A stretch of 64,000 nt of DNA from positions 1 to 64,000 of the forward strand of contig JAIETP010000010.1 in the NCBI GenBank assembly GCA_019744975.1, in the 5' to 3' direction. Each line of letters opens with the position of its first letter. The stretch's first letter is position 1. This document shows positions 40,801 through 50,121 of the stretch, one piece after another. Source of the DNA: Burkholderiales bacterium (GTDB lineage Bacteria; Pseudomonadota; Gammaproteobacteria; Burkholderiales; SG8-41). The position numbers and the translations under genes were made by a program. The notes below the pieces were generated by a model that was not told where the DNA came from, made no database searches, and saw only the letters and a program-made list of their open reading frames with translations.

Positions 40801-43800
40801 CCTGAGCGGTCCGATCGTCGCCACCGGCGGTGGCAGTGGCAGCGGCGTCAATGCCGGGGTCAACATCAGCAGCGCAAACGGCCCGGTCACGATGAATTTC
40901 GGCGCCGGCATCTTCGCCACCGACAACGGCCCGGCAACGGCCGCCGGCGCGGCGCCGCACAGCGCCGAGGTGGTCATTACTTCGGGCTTGCGCAACGCCC
41001 TGGTCTTCAATTGCGCGGCTTTCGACATCTGCACCAGCACCGTGGGCAACATTGCCGCGACCTCGAACAACGGCCGCGCGGTGATCGACGTCTTCGGCCA
41101 GGGCGATGCCGGCAACGGCGTCAATGTCGTTGGCGCGCTGACCGCGACCGGGCAGACCCGGCCGCTGATCAGTCTGGAAGCGAAAACCAAGGATGGCGAC
41201 GGCAACGAACTGTCTTCGACCGGCAACATCAACATCGGCGCCGCGGTTACCGTCAATTCGACCTCGAGTACTGCGGTCAATACGCTCGCCGACTCGGTGC
41301 TCGGCGGCGTATCGATCAGCGGCCGCAACATCACCATCGGCGCCAGAGTCGAATCGCGCCACAACGACGGCGTGTCGCGGGCGCAGGACGGTATTTCCAT
41401 CAACAGCGTCCGCCAGAACATCAACATCAACGCCGACATCGTCACCACCTCCAACGGCGGCATCGGCATCACCACCGGCAGCAACGGCACGGTTGCCGGC
41501 GCCGGCGTGATCGAAGCGCAGAACGTCAACCTGGTGGCGCCGAAAAGCCAGGGCAACTTCAATGTCAAAACGCGCATCCAGCCTCCCGCCGGCATCCTCG
41601 GCAACGGCAACCTGAACGTGCTCGGCGGCGATGTGATGACCATCGACAACCTGTCGACGGCAACGCTGATCACCGCGCTGGGTTTCATCGATCGCAGCAA
41701 GGATCCGGTCAACCCCGACCTGCCGATCGGCGACCTGACGCTGAAAACCGCGGGCACGCTGCAGATCGCGACACTGGACGCGTACAATCAGGCGCGCCAC
41801 GAGCGCAACGGCATTTTCGGCCCGCTGGTTCCGGTGAAAATAGAGCTGGTATCGAACAACTTCGTGGTGTTCCCGGGCACCATCAGTACGCCGGGATGGG
41901 CCGAGATCACGCTGCGGCCGTACACCGACACCACTGAAATTTTCGTGCGCAGAAACGACACCGGCGGACTGCCGGGCGTGGTCTACACCACGGCGCCGCT
42001 GACCGGACTGCTGCAGCAGTTCAACCCCGACGCCAAACTGATCATCGGCGGACCGAACCACAAGGGCGACGTCACCGTCGGCGGCGACGGGCTGTTCACG
42101 CTGGGCAACATGCATCTGGTGTTCGAGACCGGCCTGAACGGCCGTGTCGTCAAAAACTTTTTTTCCAGCAACGGCAATGTCTATCATCCGGAACCGGCCA
42201 TCGCTTTCGGCGGCATCGGTTATCCCGGCCCGGCAGTGACTGATGGCATCGGCCAGCTCACCTCCGACAGGGTGCAGCTGATTGAAGCGGGTAACTTCCA
42301 GCCTTCCCCCGGCGTCACCATCAACGGCTCATGCCCGGCACCCTGCCCCGGCGGCAGTGCCGGCCAAGGCGCGATCACTGTCAGCGGCGGCTCCACCGAT
42401 CCCGGCGGCGGCGGTGGCGGTGGCAGCGGGGGCGGTGGTGGCGGCGGCGGTGGCGGTGGCGGCGGCACCAGCAGCGGCGGCACCGACCTCGGCGGCCCGG
42501 GTGCCACCGGTACGGGTACGGCGGCCGGCACCGGCGGTACCGGCGGTGGCGGCTCAACCACCCCTGCAGACACCACCACGGTCGGCGGTGGCACCGGCGG
42601 CACACCCAGCAGCGGCACCGGCGGCGGTGTGGTTGCCGATGGCGGCGGTTCGTTGTCGGGACCGGCCGACGGCACGGTCACGACTTCCACTTCCACCGAT
42701 ACGACCCAGACCGAAGACGGCGGCGGCATACTCGCCGGTGATGGCACCACAGGCCCCGGTGACGGCACGATCAGCACCGGCACCGGCCCGGGCGACGGCA
42801 CCACCGGACCGGGAGATGGTTTGCTGACACCGGGCGGCGACGGTCCTTTTGGCGGCGGCGGCGATGGCGGCAGCCTCGCAGGAGGCCCCGGTGATGGCAC
42901 CACGGGTCCCGGCGGCGACGGCCTGCCCAGCGGCGGCGGCACGCTCGCCGATGGCTCCGGGGGCGACGGGACCGGCGGTACCGGGACAGGCGGCACGGGA
43001 TTGGCCGGCGGCGGATCGGGTGACGGCAGTTCCGGCAGCGGCGGCTCCGGCACGGCAGGCAGTGGTGATGGCTCTGGTTTGCTGGGTGGCGGCTCGGGCG
43101 GTGGCGGGCTGGCAGGTGATGGTTCAGCGGGTACAGGCGGTGACGGCCTCGCCGGCGGCTCCGGCAGCGGCACCGGTGGTGATGGCGGCGCGATCGGCGG
43201 CAGCGGATTGGCTGATGGTTCCGGCAGTGGCGGCGCAGGCGGCGGCAGCGGTCTGGCTGGCAGCGGTGGCGACGGTTCGCTGAGCGGTGGCGCCTCCGGT
43301 GGTGGTCTGGCTGGTGACGGCAGCGGCACCGGTGGTGGAACTGGCGACGGCTTCGCTGGCGCGGGCGGCGCAGGCAGCGGCGGTGCCGATGGCACGGGTG
43401 TGACCGGCGGCGGTGACAGTGTGGCCGGCGGCGCTACGGGTGGCGGCGGTCTTGCCGATGGGTCCGGCAGTAGCAGCGGCGGGACCGGCTTGGCCGGCGG
43501 TGGGTCCGGAAGCGGTGGCGATGGTTTCTTAGGCGGCAGTGGCGGCGGGTTTGCGGGCAGTGGCAGCAGCGGCGCGGGCGGCAGCGGTGTCGGTGGTGAC
43601 AATCTCGCTGGTGGCGCCACGGGCGGCGGTGGTCTCGCCGACGGTTCCGGCAGCAGCAGCGGCGGCACCGGCCTCGCGGGCGGTACTGGCTCCGGCAGCG
43701 GCGATGGTTCTGGCGGCGGCACTGGCGGCAACCTCGCAGGCAGCGGCAGCGGTTTGTCTGATGGCGGATTTGGCGGCGGCGCCGGTGGCAGTGGTGCCGG

Positions 43801-44386
43801 CAGCGGCGGGGTATTTGCGGATGGAACCAGCTCCGGCAGCACACCGGGAGCGGGTGCAGCTGACAGCGCGATCGCCGGCAGTGGCACCGGGCTCGCTGGA
43901 GAAACGCGTGGTGGCGCCTCCGGTGGCGGCATCAGTGTCGCGGCCGGAGAAGCTGACGGCCGCAATCCGGGCGCCACGGCGAATGAAGTCGACCTGCTGG
44001 CACGCGGCGGCACGGGTGTTGCCGGCGGCTTCCGCGGCGGCGCATCGGGCGGAAACACCATCACCAATGCCGGCGAAGCACAAAGCCGCGATCCCGCGGC
44101 AGACAGCCGCTCACAGGACAACGTGGCGCGCAGCGGTACCGCAGTTGATACCCCTGACGTTAATACTCGCTTCCGCGGTGGCGCAGCCGGCGGCAAGGCC
44201 AGCGCCGATGCCGGGGACAGCAGCGGCGCTGCCGGCAGCACAACAGCGAAAAAAGACGAAGAGCGCGACCGCTTCTTTGAAGACGAACGCGATGCGCAGC
44301 GCATCCGCCTCGTCGGCGGCAACCGGCTGATCGCCGTTCAGGGCGAAGGCGTCAATCTGCTGCAGGGCGGCCGCCCCGCGCCTTAA
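34856..44386 (+). CDS. Giant TpsA filamentous-haemagglutinin-like exoprotein
   Basis: A 3176-residue secreted protein with a GTG start and a long basic signal region ending near SHSQ (residue 50). A TPS (haemagglutination activity) domain covers about residues 50-290; [21 protein letters not shown] is the NPxG-type signature needed for recognition by TpsB. About 2200 residues of beta-helix follow, rich in Asn, Gly, Thr and Val, with modules of the type NDV..LAAN..G and G(V/T).GITT.GG.V.L. Residues of about 2517-2995 (bases 42405-43840) are Gly/Ser/Asp/Ala/Leu only. A final 180 residues carry three RGGA(S/A)GG units and a charged end ([21 protein letters not shown]). Adhesion or biofilm function is inferred from the family. 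Confidence 0.93.
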   Translation: MSTARKSRPVLRPLLRQHLRHTLRPAPLPAALAAIGFCTLLFTVPVSHSQQLPSGGNVVSGSASIHNTSATQQIITQGSNKAIINWQGFSIGQGNSVQFVQPGASSVVLNRVVGSDPSSIFGSLSANGQVFLVNPQGIYFSPSASLNVGGLVASTLNIRDDDFLAGRYSFSRDPNSPANASVINEGLIRAREGGYVVLAGDYAANRGIVEARLGTVALAAGSRVTLDLQGDSLINLAVNEKTVASLAGVANSGELNAEGGRVVMTAAVARDLAGSVVNNSGVVRASGTVAKDGAIYLVGDGGDVSSSGSLDVSGTRGGNATLKSTGTTLVSGSVDATGSAGKGGTVQVLGQYAGLTGNASIDASGNTGGGTVLVGGDYQGKNPGVQNAQRSYVGADAVIKADATQSGDGGKVIVWADDVTRYSGTISARGGAQGGNGGFAEVSGKESLVFNGTADLRAPLGTTGTLLLDPKNIRITATGADPVASNDVFGDNAAGTSDLSAANVVAALTTADLALQANTDISIETNIAAGGTANDLTLQAGRHIILGTTNANFATAGVVPTDTTGAVTVTMGGGSFNATVNDAGATAAQRDPGAAQFFMAGGSAINGATAGVNITQGNLSADSGGVTTLNAAVGAFNVQNLSTGGGPITISSRSPVNINGALSSSGGAINITGDGDMTVAATGSITAGAGNATLTTNETLNADASINLAGNISATKVVLDSADAISQTTGGITATQLRVMAASGAADDAVNLGGSNNVGTLSAAKSTTAAGAGGIYDFNFNNGSNTLTVGTVDAVSGITATPAGTATISEKSSVTLTAGDLNIIAPIVATGVDSGVVTLQPNAGANANIASTVGAGGFSLLQSDLNQITANVLRVGTTAGAGSLQISGGAAITNGPAWGSLILRSGTGGISQTTGSDLGIGGGTPQPITNLGVETTGSVNLTNAGNNATTFSANLAGAGTLQFTDNNTLTIDQVGTGVGNVPIAGVTLSGITTNNTNATINTGDMLTISSNVGVGNGVLTLNVTQNGVTQSGGSAITTSATGGVRLLGNLANSNNFNLNQNNDVANLAANTNGSVTFRNVSATPLTVGSVGGTSGITTTGSAVTLIADNMAFSQNVNAGTGSVTLTSNDAARVINLGTGAGGLELTDAKLERIVTSNTLTIGENAHTGAITVSGETVNPSQATGGIVLRNRNGGIVINSVLSAGASSVSLIADGDDPSNAAVLNTSTITQGGSGGIVANTLVTQSKGGTTLNSITNNAVSNFSAFEAGGSDVQFANTGNLTINGIGLGLNDNVGNIAVNTSGTLTANGLITTQATTSNVTLSSGGVMTLGQDINPGSTGTLILDSDGAVNFTGKVVANVISGGGSVDNLLLTRRSIAGSGAFTLNNAANNVSNIAANISGALSVVNPGALEVDTVSGVNGINTNGGAVTLVSANNIVLNQGITATGAAVDLTAAGVSSGGGVGVTANALALRDNNTGGASPMGTYTLNGVNDVVNFAADLKGNLTYSDSNNFNVSSVNGVTGITTRGGNVILNGTAMGISGGVDTRSTAGSGSAGTGATVTLNATTGGINQSGGGIVANNLLVTGAGNFSLGQSGNDVNTLAANVSGPFVYSEPAASGNTLTIGTVSGVNGIASNNNDISVTGTRLLVNQQVNAGTGNVTLTTLETAAGNDDIVLNATSTLTGTTVRLVSADAINQVAGATINATNLFTQAESGSNVSATVTGEYWIDVAGLTGGNFTDSVAANRVVIWSSTGSPTINQTGGTITANELMFMSRDGNPIFNFNQANNVSTLAATNNYSGFFWGLLPSSATVNFTNSAALNVGLINTSSFVGSVQGITTNNANVTLNTAGALTLNEKINAGSGAVNLTASGSGGVGITQSAFAPITADTLNISSPGGFVNLGAASNNVTALNSVNVTGSSFSYREADSVELRGAINVSNAGPVNVSVTAAGNLDMTGTGSINAVSTGNVSPATVNLSGSNRVTLSGPIVATGGGSGSGVNAGVNISSANGPVTMNFGAGIFATDNGPATAAGAAPHSAEVVITSGLRNALVFNCAAFDICTSTVGNIAATSNNGRAVIDVFGQGDAGNGVNVVGALTATGQTRPLISLEAKTKDGDGNELSSTGNINIGAAVTVNSTSSTAVNTLADSVLGGVSISGRNITIGARVESRHNDGVSRAQDGISINSVRQNININADIVTTSNGGIGITTGSNGTVAGAGVIEAQNVNLVAPKSQGNFNVKTRIQPPAGILGNGNLNVLGGDVMTIDNLSTATLITALGFIDRSKDPVNPDLPIGDLTLKTAGTLQIATLDAYNQARHERNGIFGPLVPVKIELVSNNFVVFPGTISTPGWAEITLRPYTDTTEIFVRRNDTGGLPGVVYTTAPLTGLLQQFNPDAKLIIGGPNHKGDVTVGGDGLFTLGNMHLVFETGLNGRVVKNFFSSNGNVYHPEPAIAFGGIGYPGPAVTDGIGQLTSDRVQLIEAGNFQPSPGVTINGSCPAPCPGGSAGQGAITVSGGSTDPGGGGGGGSGGGGGGGGGGGGGTSSGGTDLGGPGATGTGTAAGTGGTGGGGSTTPADTTTVGGGTGGTPSSGTGGGVVADGGGSLSGPADGTVTTSTSTDTTQTEDGGGILAGDGTTGPGDGTISTGTGPGDGTTGPGDGLLTPGGDGPFGGGGDGGSLAGGPGDGTTGPGGDGLPSGGGTLADGSGGDGTGGTGTGGTGLAGGGSGDGSSGSGGSGTAGSGDGSGLLGGGSGGGGLAGDGSAGTGGDGLAGGSGSGTGGDGGAIGGSGLADGSGSGGAGGGSGLAGSGGDGSLSGGASGGGLAGDGSGTGGGTGDGFAGAGGAGSGGADGTGVTGGGDSVAGGATGGGGLADGSGSSSGGTGLAGGGSGSGGDGFLGGSGGGFAGSGSSGAGGSGVGGDNLAGGATGGGGLADGSGSSSGGTGLAGGTGSGSGDGSGGGTGGNLAGSGSGLSDGGFGGGAGGSGAGSGGVFADGTSSGSTPGAGAADSAIAGSGTGLAGETRGGASGGGISVAAGEADGRNPGATANEVDLLARGGTGVAGGFRGGASGGNTITNAGEAQSRDPAADSRSQDNVARSGTAVDTPDVNTRFRGGAAGGKASADAGDSSGAAGSTTAKKDEERDRFFEDERDAQRIRLVGGNRLIAVQGEGVNLLQGGRPAP
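42405..43840 (+). repeat. Gly/Ser/Asp-rich low-complexity coding repeat in TpsA
   Basis: About 480 codons made of irregular [13 protein letters not shown] and GGDG units. A 25-residue unit starting [14 protein letters not shown] occurs twice (about 43427-43501 and 43611-43685). The two copies are identical in protein but differ at many third codon positions. The antisense reading gives a spurious Pro-rich open frame. Confidence 0.85.
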
Positions 44387-44412
44387 CAGACCGGAGCAGG
44401 GTCAATCTCTGA

Positions 44413-44898
44413 TCAGGGCTGGTAATCGCGCATCGGCGGACGCAGGGGTTTGCCGTCAAGCGGCGTTCCCGGCATATCGCAGGCCCCCACCCGCTTTGCC
44501 GTAATCTTCTGGATCACCTGCATTTCCGCCGGGTACTGGGACAGCGTGGTCACCACACCACTGACCCGGTCACCGCCGAATACCATGCGGCCGTTGCCCT
44601 GCATTTGCGCCATGCTGCCGGCGCAGGTCAGCGTCCAGGTCATGACATCATTTTTGGTCTGGGTATTGAGCGCGCGGCAGGGTGACTCCGGCGGCGCCAG
44701 ATGCGGCTGGAAATTTTCCTTGGTAAAACAGCGCGTGTAGTAATACGTGGGCGGCGGGCGGACCTTCATGCCGCGGATCTCCGTGTCCACAGTGACCTGC
44801 CAACTGCCGTCGTTGAAGTTGAGCGCGTATGCCGGCATGGAACAGGCCGTGATCAGCAGTGCGAACAAGGCCCGCAGCTGCGGGATGGACGCTGTCAT
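44413..44898 (-). CDS. DUF3617 exported protein
   Basis: A 161-residue protein with a signal peptide (LRALFALLITACSMPAYA). The mature domain begins with LNFNDGSWQVTVDTEIRGM and contains four Cys residues (RCF, PCR, TCAG, ACDM) typical of DUF3617. Function is unknown; periplasmic by prediction. Last gene of the minus-strand tad locus, 9 bases after the TadE-like gene, and convergent with tpsA. Confidence 0.82.
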   Translation of the reverse strand: MTASIPQLRALFALLITACSMPAYALNFNDGSWQVTVDTEIRGMKVRPPPTYYYTRCFTKENFQPHLAPPESPCRALNTQTKNDVMTWTLTCAGSMAQMQGNGRMVFGGDRVSGVVTTLSQYPAEMQVIQKITAKRVGACDMPGTPLDGKPLRPPMRDYQP

Positions 44899-44907
44899 GG
44901 CGGCAGC

Positions 44908-45747
44908 TTACGGTGCCTGGGTCATCGGGCTTTGCATGCGCACCGTGGCCTTGGCCGTGATCGGAATGCGGTAGCCGCCGACGTTCCAGTCGAGCACGGG
45001 AATCGTGGTCGGTATCGCCGGCATGCTGGGCAGTGAAATTCCGAGTCCCGAGGGAATGTAGCTGTTCACCAGGTTCACCAGACTTTGCACCTGGTCGTTG
45101 ATATCGGCGCAGCGCTTGCCGGCAAGATTGGTCGGCACATCCGCTTCCGAGTAATACGTGCTGGAAATCACTTCTTCTCCGACAAAGCCGAAATACAGTG
45201 AATAAATCACCCGGTTGACGATGGGCACGATCAGCCGCGTGCAATACGTCACCTGTATGGTCAGCAGGTTGGCGTCCTGCACGCTCAGACCGCCCTTCAC
45301 CGTGGTCGGACGGTACATCAGATTGTCGTTGGGGATTTCAGTGCCGGACTCGGAATCGGCCTTGTGCGCGTTGTAGGCATCCGCGGTCGGGCTCAGCACA
45401 TCAATCCTGGTATTGAGCGGATTGAAGACTTCGACTGCGGCGATGACCCGCGCCTTGAAAAAATCACCGTAGTCATCCTTGGTCGTCGCGAACAGCGGCG
45501 TCATGCCGCCAGCCAGCCCGTCCTTGATCGAAGTCATCTTGCCGTTTTTCAGCGCGCCCTGCCGCGCCGCCATGAAGGTCGCGTAATTCAGCGTCGATTT
45601 CGCCTGGTAAATCAGTGCGAACTGGAATCCGCCGAGAATCAGCAGCAGCAGGGTCGGATAGATGATCAGGAACTCGACCAGGGCCTGGCCGGAATTCCGC
45701 GGCGGAGTTGCGCCTTGCTCCGGATTATTTTTTTGGCGGCGATTCAT
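44908..45747 (-). CDS. TadE-like minor pilin/pilus assembly protein
   Basis: About 279 residues. The N-terminus carries a class III-type prepilin site, SG-QALVEFLIIYPTLLLLILGG: Gly at -1, Glu at +5, then a hydrophobic helix as in TadE/TadF pseudopilins. A roughly 230-residue periplasmic domain with two Cys follows. Two ATG starts (45747, 45762) lie in a repeated AATGAATCGCC motif that also encodes the C-terminus of the upstream TPR gene, so the genes overlap by 20-40 bases. A part in the Flp pilus machinery is expected. Confidence 0.82.
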   Translation of the reverse strand: MNRRQKNNPEQGATPPRNSGQALVEFLIIYPTLLLLILGGFQFALIYQAKSTLNYATFMAARQGALKNGKMTSIKDGLAGGMTPLFATTKDDYGDFFKARVIAAVEVFNPLNTRIDVLSPTADAYNAHKADSESGTEIPNDNLMYRPTTVKGGLSVQDANLLTIQVTYCTRLIVPIVNRVIYSLYFGFVGEEVISSTYYSEADVPTNLAGKRCADINDQVQSLVNLVNSYIPSGLGISLPSMPAIPTTIPVLDWNVGGYRIPITAKATVRMQSPMTQAP

Positions 45748-46243
45748 TGGGAGGCGATTCATTAGCCGGAATAGGCAAGCCAGGGGTTTTTTCAAGGTGC
45801 CGGATCAACTTTTCGCTTTCGAGGAACAGCGGATTGTCAGCATTGGTCTTGTCGTGGGCCTGGATCATCGCCGCCCATCCCTGTCGCAAGCGCACGATCC
45901 CGAGGTTGTACCAGGCGCGCGCTTCATTGCCATTGATCGACAACACACGCTGGTAGGCATCCGCGGCGGCGTCCGGCCGGTGTGCCCGTGCGTAAAGATT
46001 GCCGAGGCGGAACCAGATCTCCGGATCGTTCGGCGTCTTGCGCAATAAGGCCATATAGAGTTGCTCGGCCTGGGCATCCTCGCCCGACTCATAGGCGAGC
46101 TGGGCTTCATTGCTCAGCTGGAACAGGTCGCTGCGTTGCGGCAAATCCGTTGTACCACTGATGGTCTGGCAAGCCGCAAGCAGGGCCACGGCCAAAAACG
46201 TGATCAACAGTCTGCCTGTATGCACGGTGCCCTCCCGGATCAT
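45725..46243 (-). CDS. tadD: TadD-like TPR lipoprotein
   Basis: A 172-residue protein with a lipoprotein signal (LLITFLAVALLAAC, lipobox Cys at residue 25) and about three TPR motifs (EAQLAYESGEDAQAEQLYMALL, PEIWFRLGNLYARAHRPDAAADAYQRVL, ARAWYNLGIVRLRQG). TadD is the pilotin-like TPR protein of tad loci, thought to help secretin assembly. The C-terminal NESPPNESPPKK comes from a 15-bp tandem repeat overlapping the next gene start. It overlaps the DUF192 gene by 4 bases. Confidence 0.8.
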   Translation of the reverse strand: MIREGTVHTGRLLITFLAVALLAACQTISGTTDLPQRSDLFQLSNEAQLAYESGEDAQAEQLYMALLRKTPNDPEIWFRLGNLYARAHRPDAAADAYQRVLSINGNEARAWYNLGIVRLRQGWAAMIQAHDKTNADNPLFLESEKLIRHLEKTPGLPIPANESPPNESPPKK

Positions 46244-46599
46244 GCCGCGCCCTCACGCCAGGCGACCACATCGCCCAAGCGGATCCCGGTCGCGGCCAGT
46301 GCGCCCTCCGCCAGTTCCAGCGTGGCATGGGCCTGCAGGCTGGCGGAAAACCGCCAGGGTTTCAAGCCGTAAACCAGTTTGCAGACGCGGCCCTGACGGT
46401 CGATATACGCGAGGTCCAGCGGGTAACGCATGCCCATGCAATGTACGGAACTGCAGGGCTCGAGCAACAGGGCTTCGCCGTTTTTCAGCCGGGCCCTGCC
46501 GAGAAGTCCGCGCATGCGTTCCCAGGCATTGGCGGCTTTCCATACTGTCTGCACCACGCAGCGCCCCCGGTTCTGATCGAACAATGCACCAAGCCGCAT
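46240..46599 (-). CDS. DUF192 family protein
   Basis: A 119-residue soluble protein with the DUF192 pattern: AWERMRGLLGRARLKNGEALLLEPCSSVHCMGMRYPLDLAYIDRQGRV, then ACQ-less C-terminal strand ATLELAEGALAATGIRLGD. Function is unknown. It sits inside the tad operon between tadC (8-base gap) and tadD (4-base overlap), so it is co-expressed with the pilus genes. It has no signal peptide, in contrast to many exported DUF192 proteins. Confidence 0.85.
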   Translation of the reverse strand: MRLGALFDQNRGRCVVQTVWKAANAWERMRGLLGRARLKNGEALLLEPCSSVHCMGMRYPLDLAYIDRQGRVCKLVYGLKPWRFSASLQAHATLELAEGALAATGIRLGDVVAWREGAA

Positions 46600-46607
46600 T
46601 GCAGGCC

Positions 46608-47495
46608 CTACACCACTCCGGAATTGAGGAATTTCATCACGATGGGAAATCCGAGGACGATGAAAGTCACGGGAAAGATGAACATCATCAGCGGACCGAT
46701 CAGTTTGACCGGTGCTTCCATGGCCAGTTTTTCGGCGCGCTGGAAACGTTCGACACGTCGCTGCTCGGCTTGCCCGCGGAGGGCCGCGCCGAGGCTGGCG
46801 CCCATTTTTTCCGCCTGGATCACCGTACCGACAAAACTCGAAATCTCCGTCATCTGTAGCCGGCTTTCCATGCGGCGCAGCGCATCGGCGCGCGGCAATC
46901 CGGAACGCAGATCCCGCACCACCATGTAAAACTCGTGCTTCAAGGGCCCGGGCGGCCCCTTGTCCATCGCCTGGCTGATGGCGCCGGTCATGTTAAGTCC
47001 GGCTTCCACCGCCATGGTGATGAAATCCAGATACGACGGCAGAGTCCGCTGCACCGCCTTGGCCCGCCGGCCGCGCACATCGGAAAGCCAGATATCCGGA
47101 TAAAAATATCCCACCAGCAAACCCACCAGCAACGAGTTGATCGAACTGGTCTCCAGCAGATGCAGGCAAATCCACACCATGCTGAATCCGCCCAGCGTCG
47201 ACAGCAGGCGGATGGCGTAGAACTGCTCGGCATTCACCAGGTAACTCACGCCGGTCATCGCCAGGCGTTTATGGGTTTTTTCCAGTGAATCCGCGGGGAT
47301 GAACTGGCAGAGGTGGTATTCGAGAAAGCGGACCAGGGGCCAGGACATCCGCAACAGGGGCGGCAGCGGATCCATGTAGGCGCGGTCTTCATCCGGCACC
47401 TCGCTTTTGAGTTTGGGCAGCCCGATGGCGAATATCAGCACCGAGCCGCCAATCAGCAGCGCAATCAGCATCGGGATCACGGTTTCCAGGTTCAT
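46608..47495 (-). CDS. tadC: Tad pilus inner-membrane platform protein TadC
   Basis: A 295-residue membrane protein of the T2SS F (GspF) family. It has N-terminal helices, a cytoplasmic domain with DFITMAVEAGLNMTGAISQAM and ADALRRMESRLQMTEISSFVGTVIQAEKMGASLG, and C-terminal helices (LIGPLMMFIFPVTFIVLGFPIV). With TadB it forms the platform driven by the CpaF ATPase. It overlaps tadB by 4 bases (ATGA). Confidence 0.93.
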   Translation of the reverse strand: MNLETVIPMLIALLIGGSVLIFAIGLPKLKSEVPDEDRAYMDPLPPLLRMSWPLVRFLEYHLCQFIPADSLEKTHKRLAMTGVSYLVNAEQFYAIRLLSTLGGFSMVWICLHLLETSSINSLLVGLLVGYFYPDIWLSDVRGRRAKAVQRTLPSYLDFITMAVEAGLNMTGAISQAMDKGPPGPLKHEFYMVVRDLRSGLPRADALRRMESRLQMTEISSFVGTVIQAEKMGASLGAALRGQAEQRRVERFQRAEKLAMEAPVKLIGPLMMFIFPVTFIVLGFPIVMKFLNSGVV

Positions 47496-48352
47496 ACGTC
47501 GATGCTCACGATTTTCTGGATCGCCACGTAACCGATGACCTCCATGACGGCAATTACCGACAGCGTGGCCCAGCCGACCAGCGTGTTATACAGCGGCGCC
47601 ATCGCCTCCGGTTCCATGTGGGTCAGGATGAACATCAGGAACAGCGGCAGGCTGGTCATCACCAGCCCCTGCATCTTGCCCTGCGCGGTCAGTGCCTTGA
47701 TCTTGCCCTCCATCTGGTGCTTCATGCGCAGCGTGTCGGCCAGGGTTTCCAGGATGTCGGCCAGATTGCCGCCGACCTCTCGGGAAATGCGCATGCCCGA
47801 CACCACCATGATGAAGTCCTGGATCGGCAGGCGTTTTTCCATGTTCTTCAACGCCGTATCGAAATCCACACCCACGCGCTGCTCGCGCAGCAGCAGGTCA
47901 AACTCCTGGGCCAGCGGCGGCCTCTGCTCCTTGACCATGCTCTCCATGGCCACGGTCAGGCTGGCGCCGGCACGCATCGCACCGGACACCATCAGCAATG
48001 CATCCGGCAGCTGCTTTTCGAACTGGTCAAAACGGCGCTTCTTCAGCCAGCGTACATACAACCGTGGAAAAATGATGATGAAGATGGCTGCGCCAACCAC
48101 CACCACGGCATTTTCGGTAAACCCCCACAACAGTCCCGGCACGATGAACAGCGCGGCCATGTTGTAGTAGAAGAGTTTCTGCGGATCAACCGCGATGAAC
48201 ATGTCGCGCAGCCCGCCCTCTTCTTCCGCATGGCGGGCAATGCTCTGCTTTTGTTTGGACATCAGGTCGCGCCCGACCTGGATGATCGACCAGAAAATGA
48301 CGATGCCGATGAACGCCAGTATCGCCAGCAGTGTGTCCAGACTTTCAAACAT
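47492..48352 (-). CDS. tadB: Tad pilus inner-membrane platform protein TadB
   Basis: A 286-residue membrane protein of the T2SS F family. Features: an N-terminal helix, a basic cytosolic stretch, a middle domain LPDALLMVSGAMRAGASLTVAMESM and FIMVVSGMRISREVGGNLADILETLADTLR, and C-terminal helices. It pairs with TadC in the pilus platform. The start overlaps the cpaF stop (TGATG), indicating tight coupling with the ATPase. Confidence 0.93.
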   Translation of the reverse strand: MFESLDTLLAILAFIGIVIFWSIIQVGRDLMSKQKQSIARHAEEEGGLRDMFIAVDPQKLFYYNMAALFIVPGLLWGFTENAVVVVGAAIFIIIFPRLYVRWLKKRRFDQFEKQLPDALLMVSGAMRAGASLTVAMESMVKEQRPPLAQEFDLLLREQRVGVDFDTALKNMEKRLPIQDFIMVVSGMRISREVGGNLADILETLADTLRMKHQMEGKIKALTAQGKMQGLVMTSLPLFLMFILTHMEPEAMAPLYNTLVGWATLSVIAVMEVIGYVAIQKIVSIDV

Positions 48353-50085
48353 CAGTGCCGGCCTTCCGGTTTGAACAGGCTCAGATCGACCGATATGCCG
48401 CGCTGCTGGAGTTCCTGGTATAGCTCGGGGATGTTGCCGGTGGCGACAAACTTGCCCTTGATTTTTCCGTTCTCGTCATAACCGTCCTGCTTGAACAGGA
48501 AAATATCCTGCATCTGGATGACTTCGCCCTCCATGCCGGTGATCTCGGAAATGTGGGTCACCTTGCGCGAACCATCTGGGAAACGGCTTTGCTGGATGAT
48601 GACGTGCACCGCAGACGCGATCTGCTCGCGGATGGCGCGTATCGGCAGATCCAGGCCCGACATCAGCGTCATCACCTCCAGCCGCGCCAGACAGTCGCGC
48701 GGGGTGTTGGCATGCGCGGTGGTCAGCGATCCGTCATGGCCGGTGTTCATCGCCTGGAGCATGTCCAGGGCTTCGCCGCCGCGGCACTCGCCGACGACGA
48801 TCCGGTCGGGGCGCATCCGGAGACAGTTTTTGACCAGGTCGCGGATGTGTACTGCACCCTTGCCCTCGGAATTGGGCGGGCGCGATTCCAGTGAAATGAT
48901 GTGCGGCTGCGACAGCTGGAGTTCGGCCGCATCCTCGACAGTAATGATGCGTTCATCGTCGGGGATGTAATTTGACAGTACGTTCAGCAGCGTGGTTTTA
49001 CCGGAACCGGTGCCGCCCGAAATGACGATATTGCAGGCATGCAGCACGGCCTGCTCCATGAACCCCATCATTTCGGCGGTGATCGAACCGAATTTGATCA
49101 GGTCCTTGTCCTTGAGCTTTTCCTTGGAGAATTTCCGGATCGTGATGTTGGCGCCCTTCAGCGCCAGCGGCGGAATCACGGCATTGACGCGGGAACCGTC
49201 CTTCAGCCGCGCATCCACCATCGGCGATGACTCGTCGATGCGGCGACCCAGCGGTGCAACAATGCGTTCGATGGCGCCGACCACGGCTTTTTCACCGGAG
49301 AATGTGATTTCGGACAGCGTGAGTTTGCCCTTGCGTTCGACATAAATCTGGTCATAACGGTTGACCATGATCTCGGTCACCGTCGGGTCGGCCAGCAGAT
49401 CCTCCAAGGGGCCCAGGCCGACCACCTCGTCCAGCACCAGCTTGCCGATGCGCGCCTTGTCGAGGTTCGCGGGAAAGGTTTTGTCGTTGGCAATGATTTC
49501 GTCAATCATGGCCTTGGTGGTATCCCGCAGTTCCTGTTCGGCCATGCGCGACACATCAAGGCGGCGCAGATCCATGGCCTGGATCAGCTTCTGATGCACC
49601 TTGTTGCGCGCCTCGTTGATTTCCTGGATGGCTTTGGACACGGCAGCATGCGACGCCGGTGTTTCTTCCGGCGCCGCCTTGGCGGGCGCCGGCGCAGGAG
49701 CCGCCGCCGCAGCGGCTGGTGCCGCTTTGGCCGCGGCTTGCACGGGCGGAGTACGCACTTCCGGAGCGGCTGGCGGCGCTGCGGCCGCAGTGCTTGTCTG
49801 GTCAATGGATATGCTGTAACCGCCGATCAGGATCACATCACCGGACTTCAGCGGGCCATGCAGTCCGTCGATGTTCTTGCCGTTGACTTCGGTGCCGCCT
49901 ATCGCGCCGTGATCCTCGACATAAAAACCGTCCGGCCGCTGGCGGATCGTTGCGTGTTTCTTGGCCACCGACCAACCACGCACGACCACCAGATTTTCAT
50001 CCCCCTTGCCGATGGAACAGGCGTCAATCGCGCAATCGACTTTTTCTTTTTGCCCCTTGGGACTCGTGACTTCGATGGAAAACAT
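48352..50085 (-). CDS. cpaF: FHA-domain-fused CpaF/TadA pilus ATPase
   Basis: A 577-residue secretion ATPase powering Flp pilus assembly. Residues 1-98 form an FHA (phosphothreonine-binding) domain: CSIGKGDENLVVVRGWSVAKKHATIR with the conserved Gly, Ser and His, then GGTEVNGKNI. The usual GR is GK. An Ala/Pro-rich linker spans 98-150. The CpaF ATPase follows: GGTGSGKTTLLNVLSNYIP (Walker A) near residue 355, the Asp box DERIITVEDAAELQL, and RPDRIVVGECRGGEALDML (Walker B region). An FHA fusion on this ATPase suggests regulation by a Ser/Thr kinase, and one is encoded at the head of the same locus. Confidence 0.93.
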   Translation of the reverse strand: MFSIEVTSPKGQKEKVDCAIDACSIGKGDENLVVVRGWSVAKKHATIRQRPDGFYVEDHGAIGGTEVNGKNIDGLHGPLKSGDVILIGGYSISIDQTSTAAAAPPAAPEVRTPPVQAAAKAAPAAAAAAPAPAPAKAAPEETPASHAAVSKAIQEINEARNKVHQKLIQAMDLRRLDVSRMAEQELRDTTKAMIDEIIANDKTFPANLDKARIGKLVLDEVVGLGPLEDLLADPTVTEIMVNRYDQIYVERKGKLTLSEITFSGEKAVVGAIERIVAPLGRRIDESSPMVDARLKDGSRVNAVIPPLALKGANITIRKFSKEKLKDKDLIKFGSITAEMMGFMEQAVLHACNIVISGGTGSGKTTLLNVLSNYIPDDERIITVEDAAELQLSQPHIISLESRPPNSEGKGAVHIRDLVKNCLRMRPDRIVVGECRGGEALDMLQAMNTGHDGSLTTAHANTPRDCLARLEVMTLMSGLDLPIRAIREQIASAVHVIIQQSRFPDGSRKVTHISEITGMEGEVIQMQDIFLFKQDGYDENGKIKGKFVATGNIPELYQELQQRGISVDLSLFKPEGRH

Positions 50086-50121
50086 CCTGCTTCTGCCCCT
50101 TACTTAGTCAACTAAATCAAC

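Noticed and set aside
40787-42187. 466-residue minus-strand frame opposite tpsA
   Set aside because: Asp/Val/Arg-rich shadow of the Asn/Gly/Thr-rich beta-helix codons.
42405-43840. CRISPR-like or minisatellite array
   Set aside because: The repeats are irregular in length, in frame, and encode a Gly-rich protein. There are no constant repeats with unique spacers.
42405-43840. RTX calcium-binding repeats
   Set aside because: The strict GGxGxDxUx nonapeptide is not maintained; the units are irregular GLAGG/GLADG motifs. Calcium binding remains only a possibility.
42220-44322. 700-residue Pro-rich open frame on the minus strand
   Set aside because: It is the exact antisense of the Gly-rich TpsA tail: GGC/GGT codons read as GCC/ACC/CCG. 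It has no ribosome binding site, no domain, and its composition is fully explained by the sense strand.
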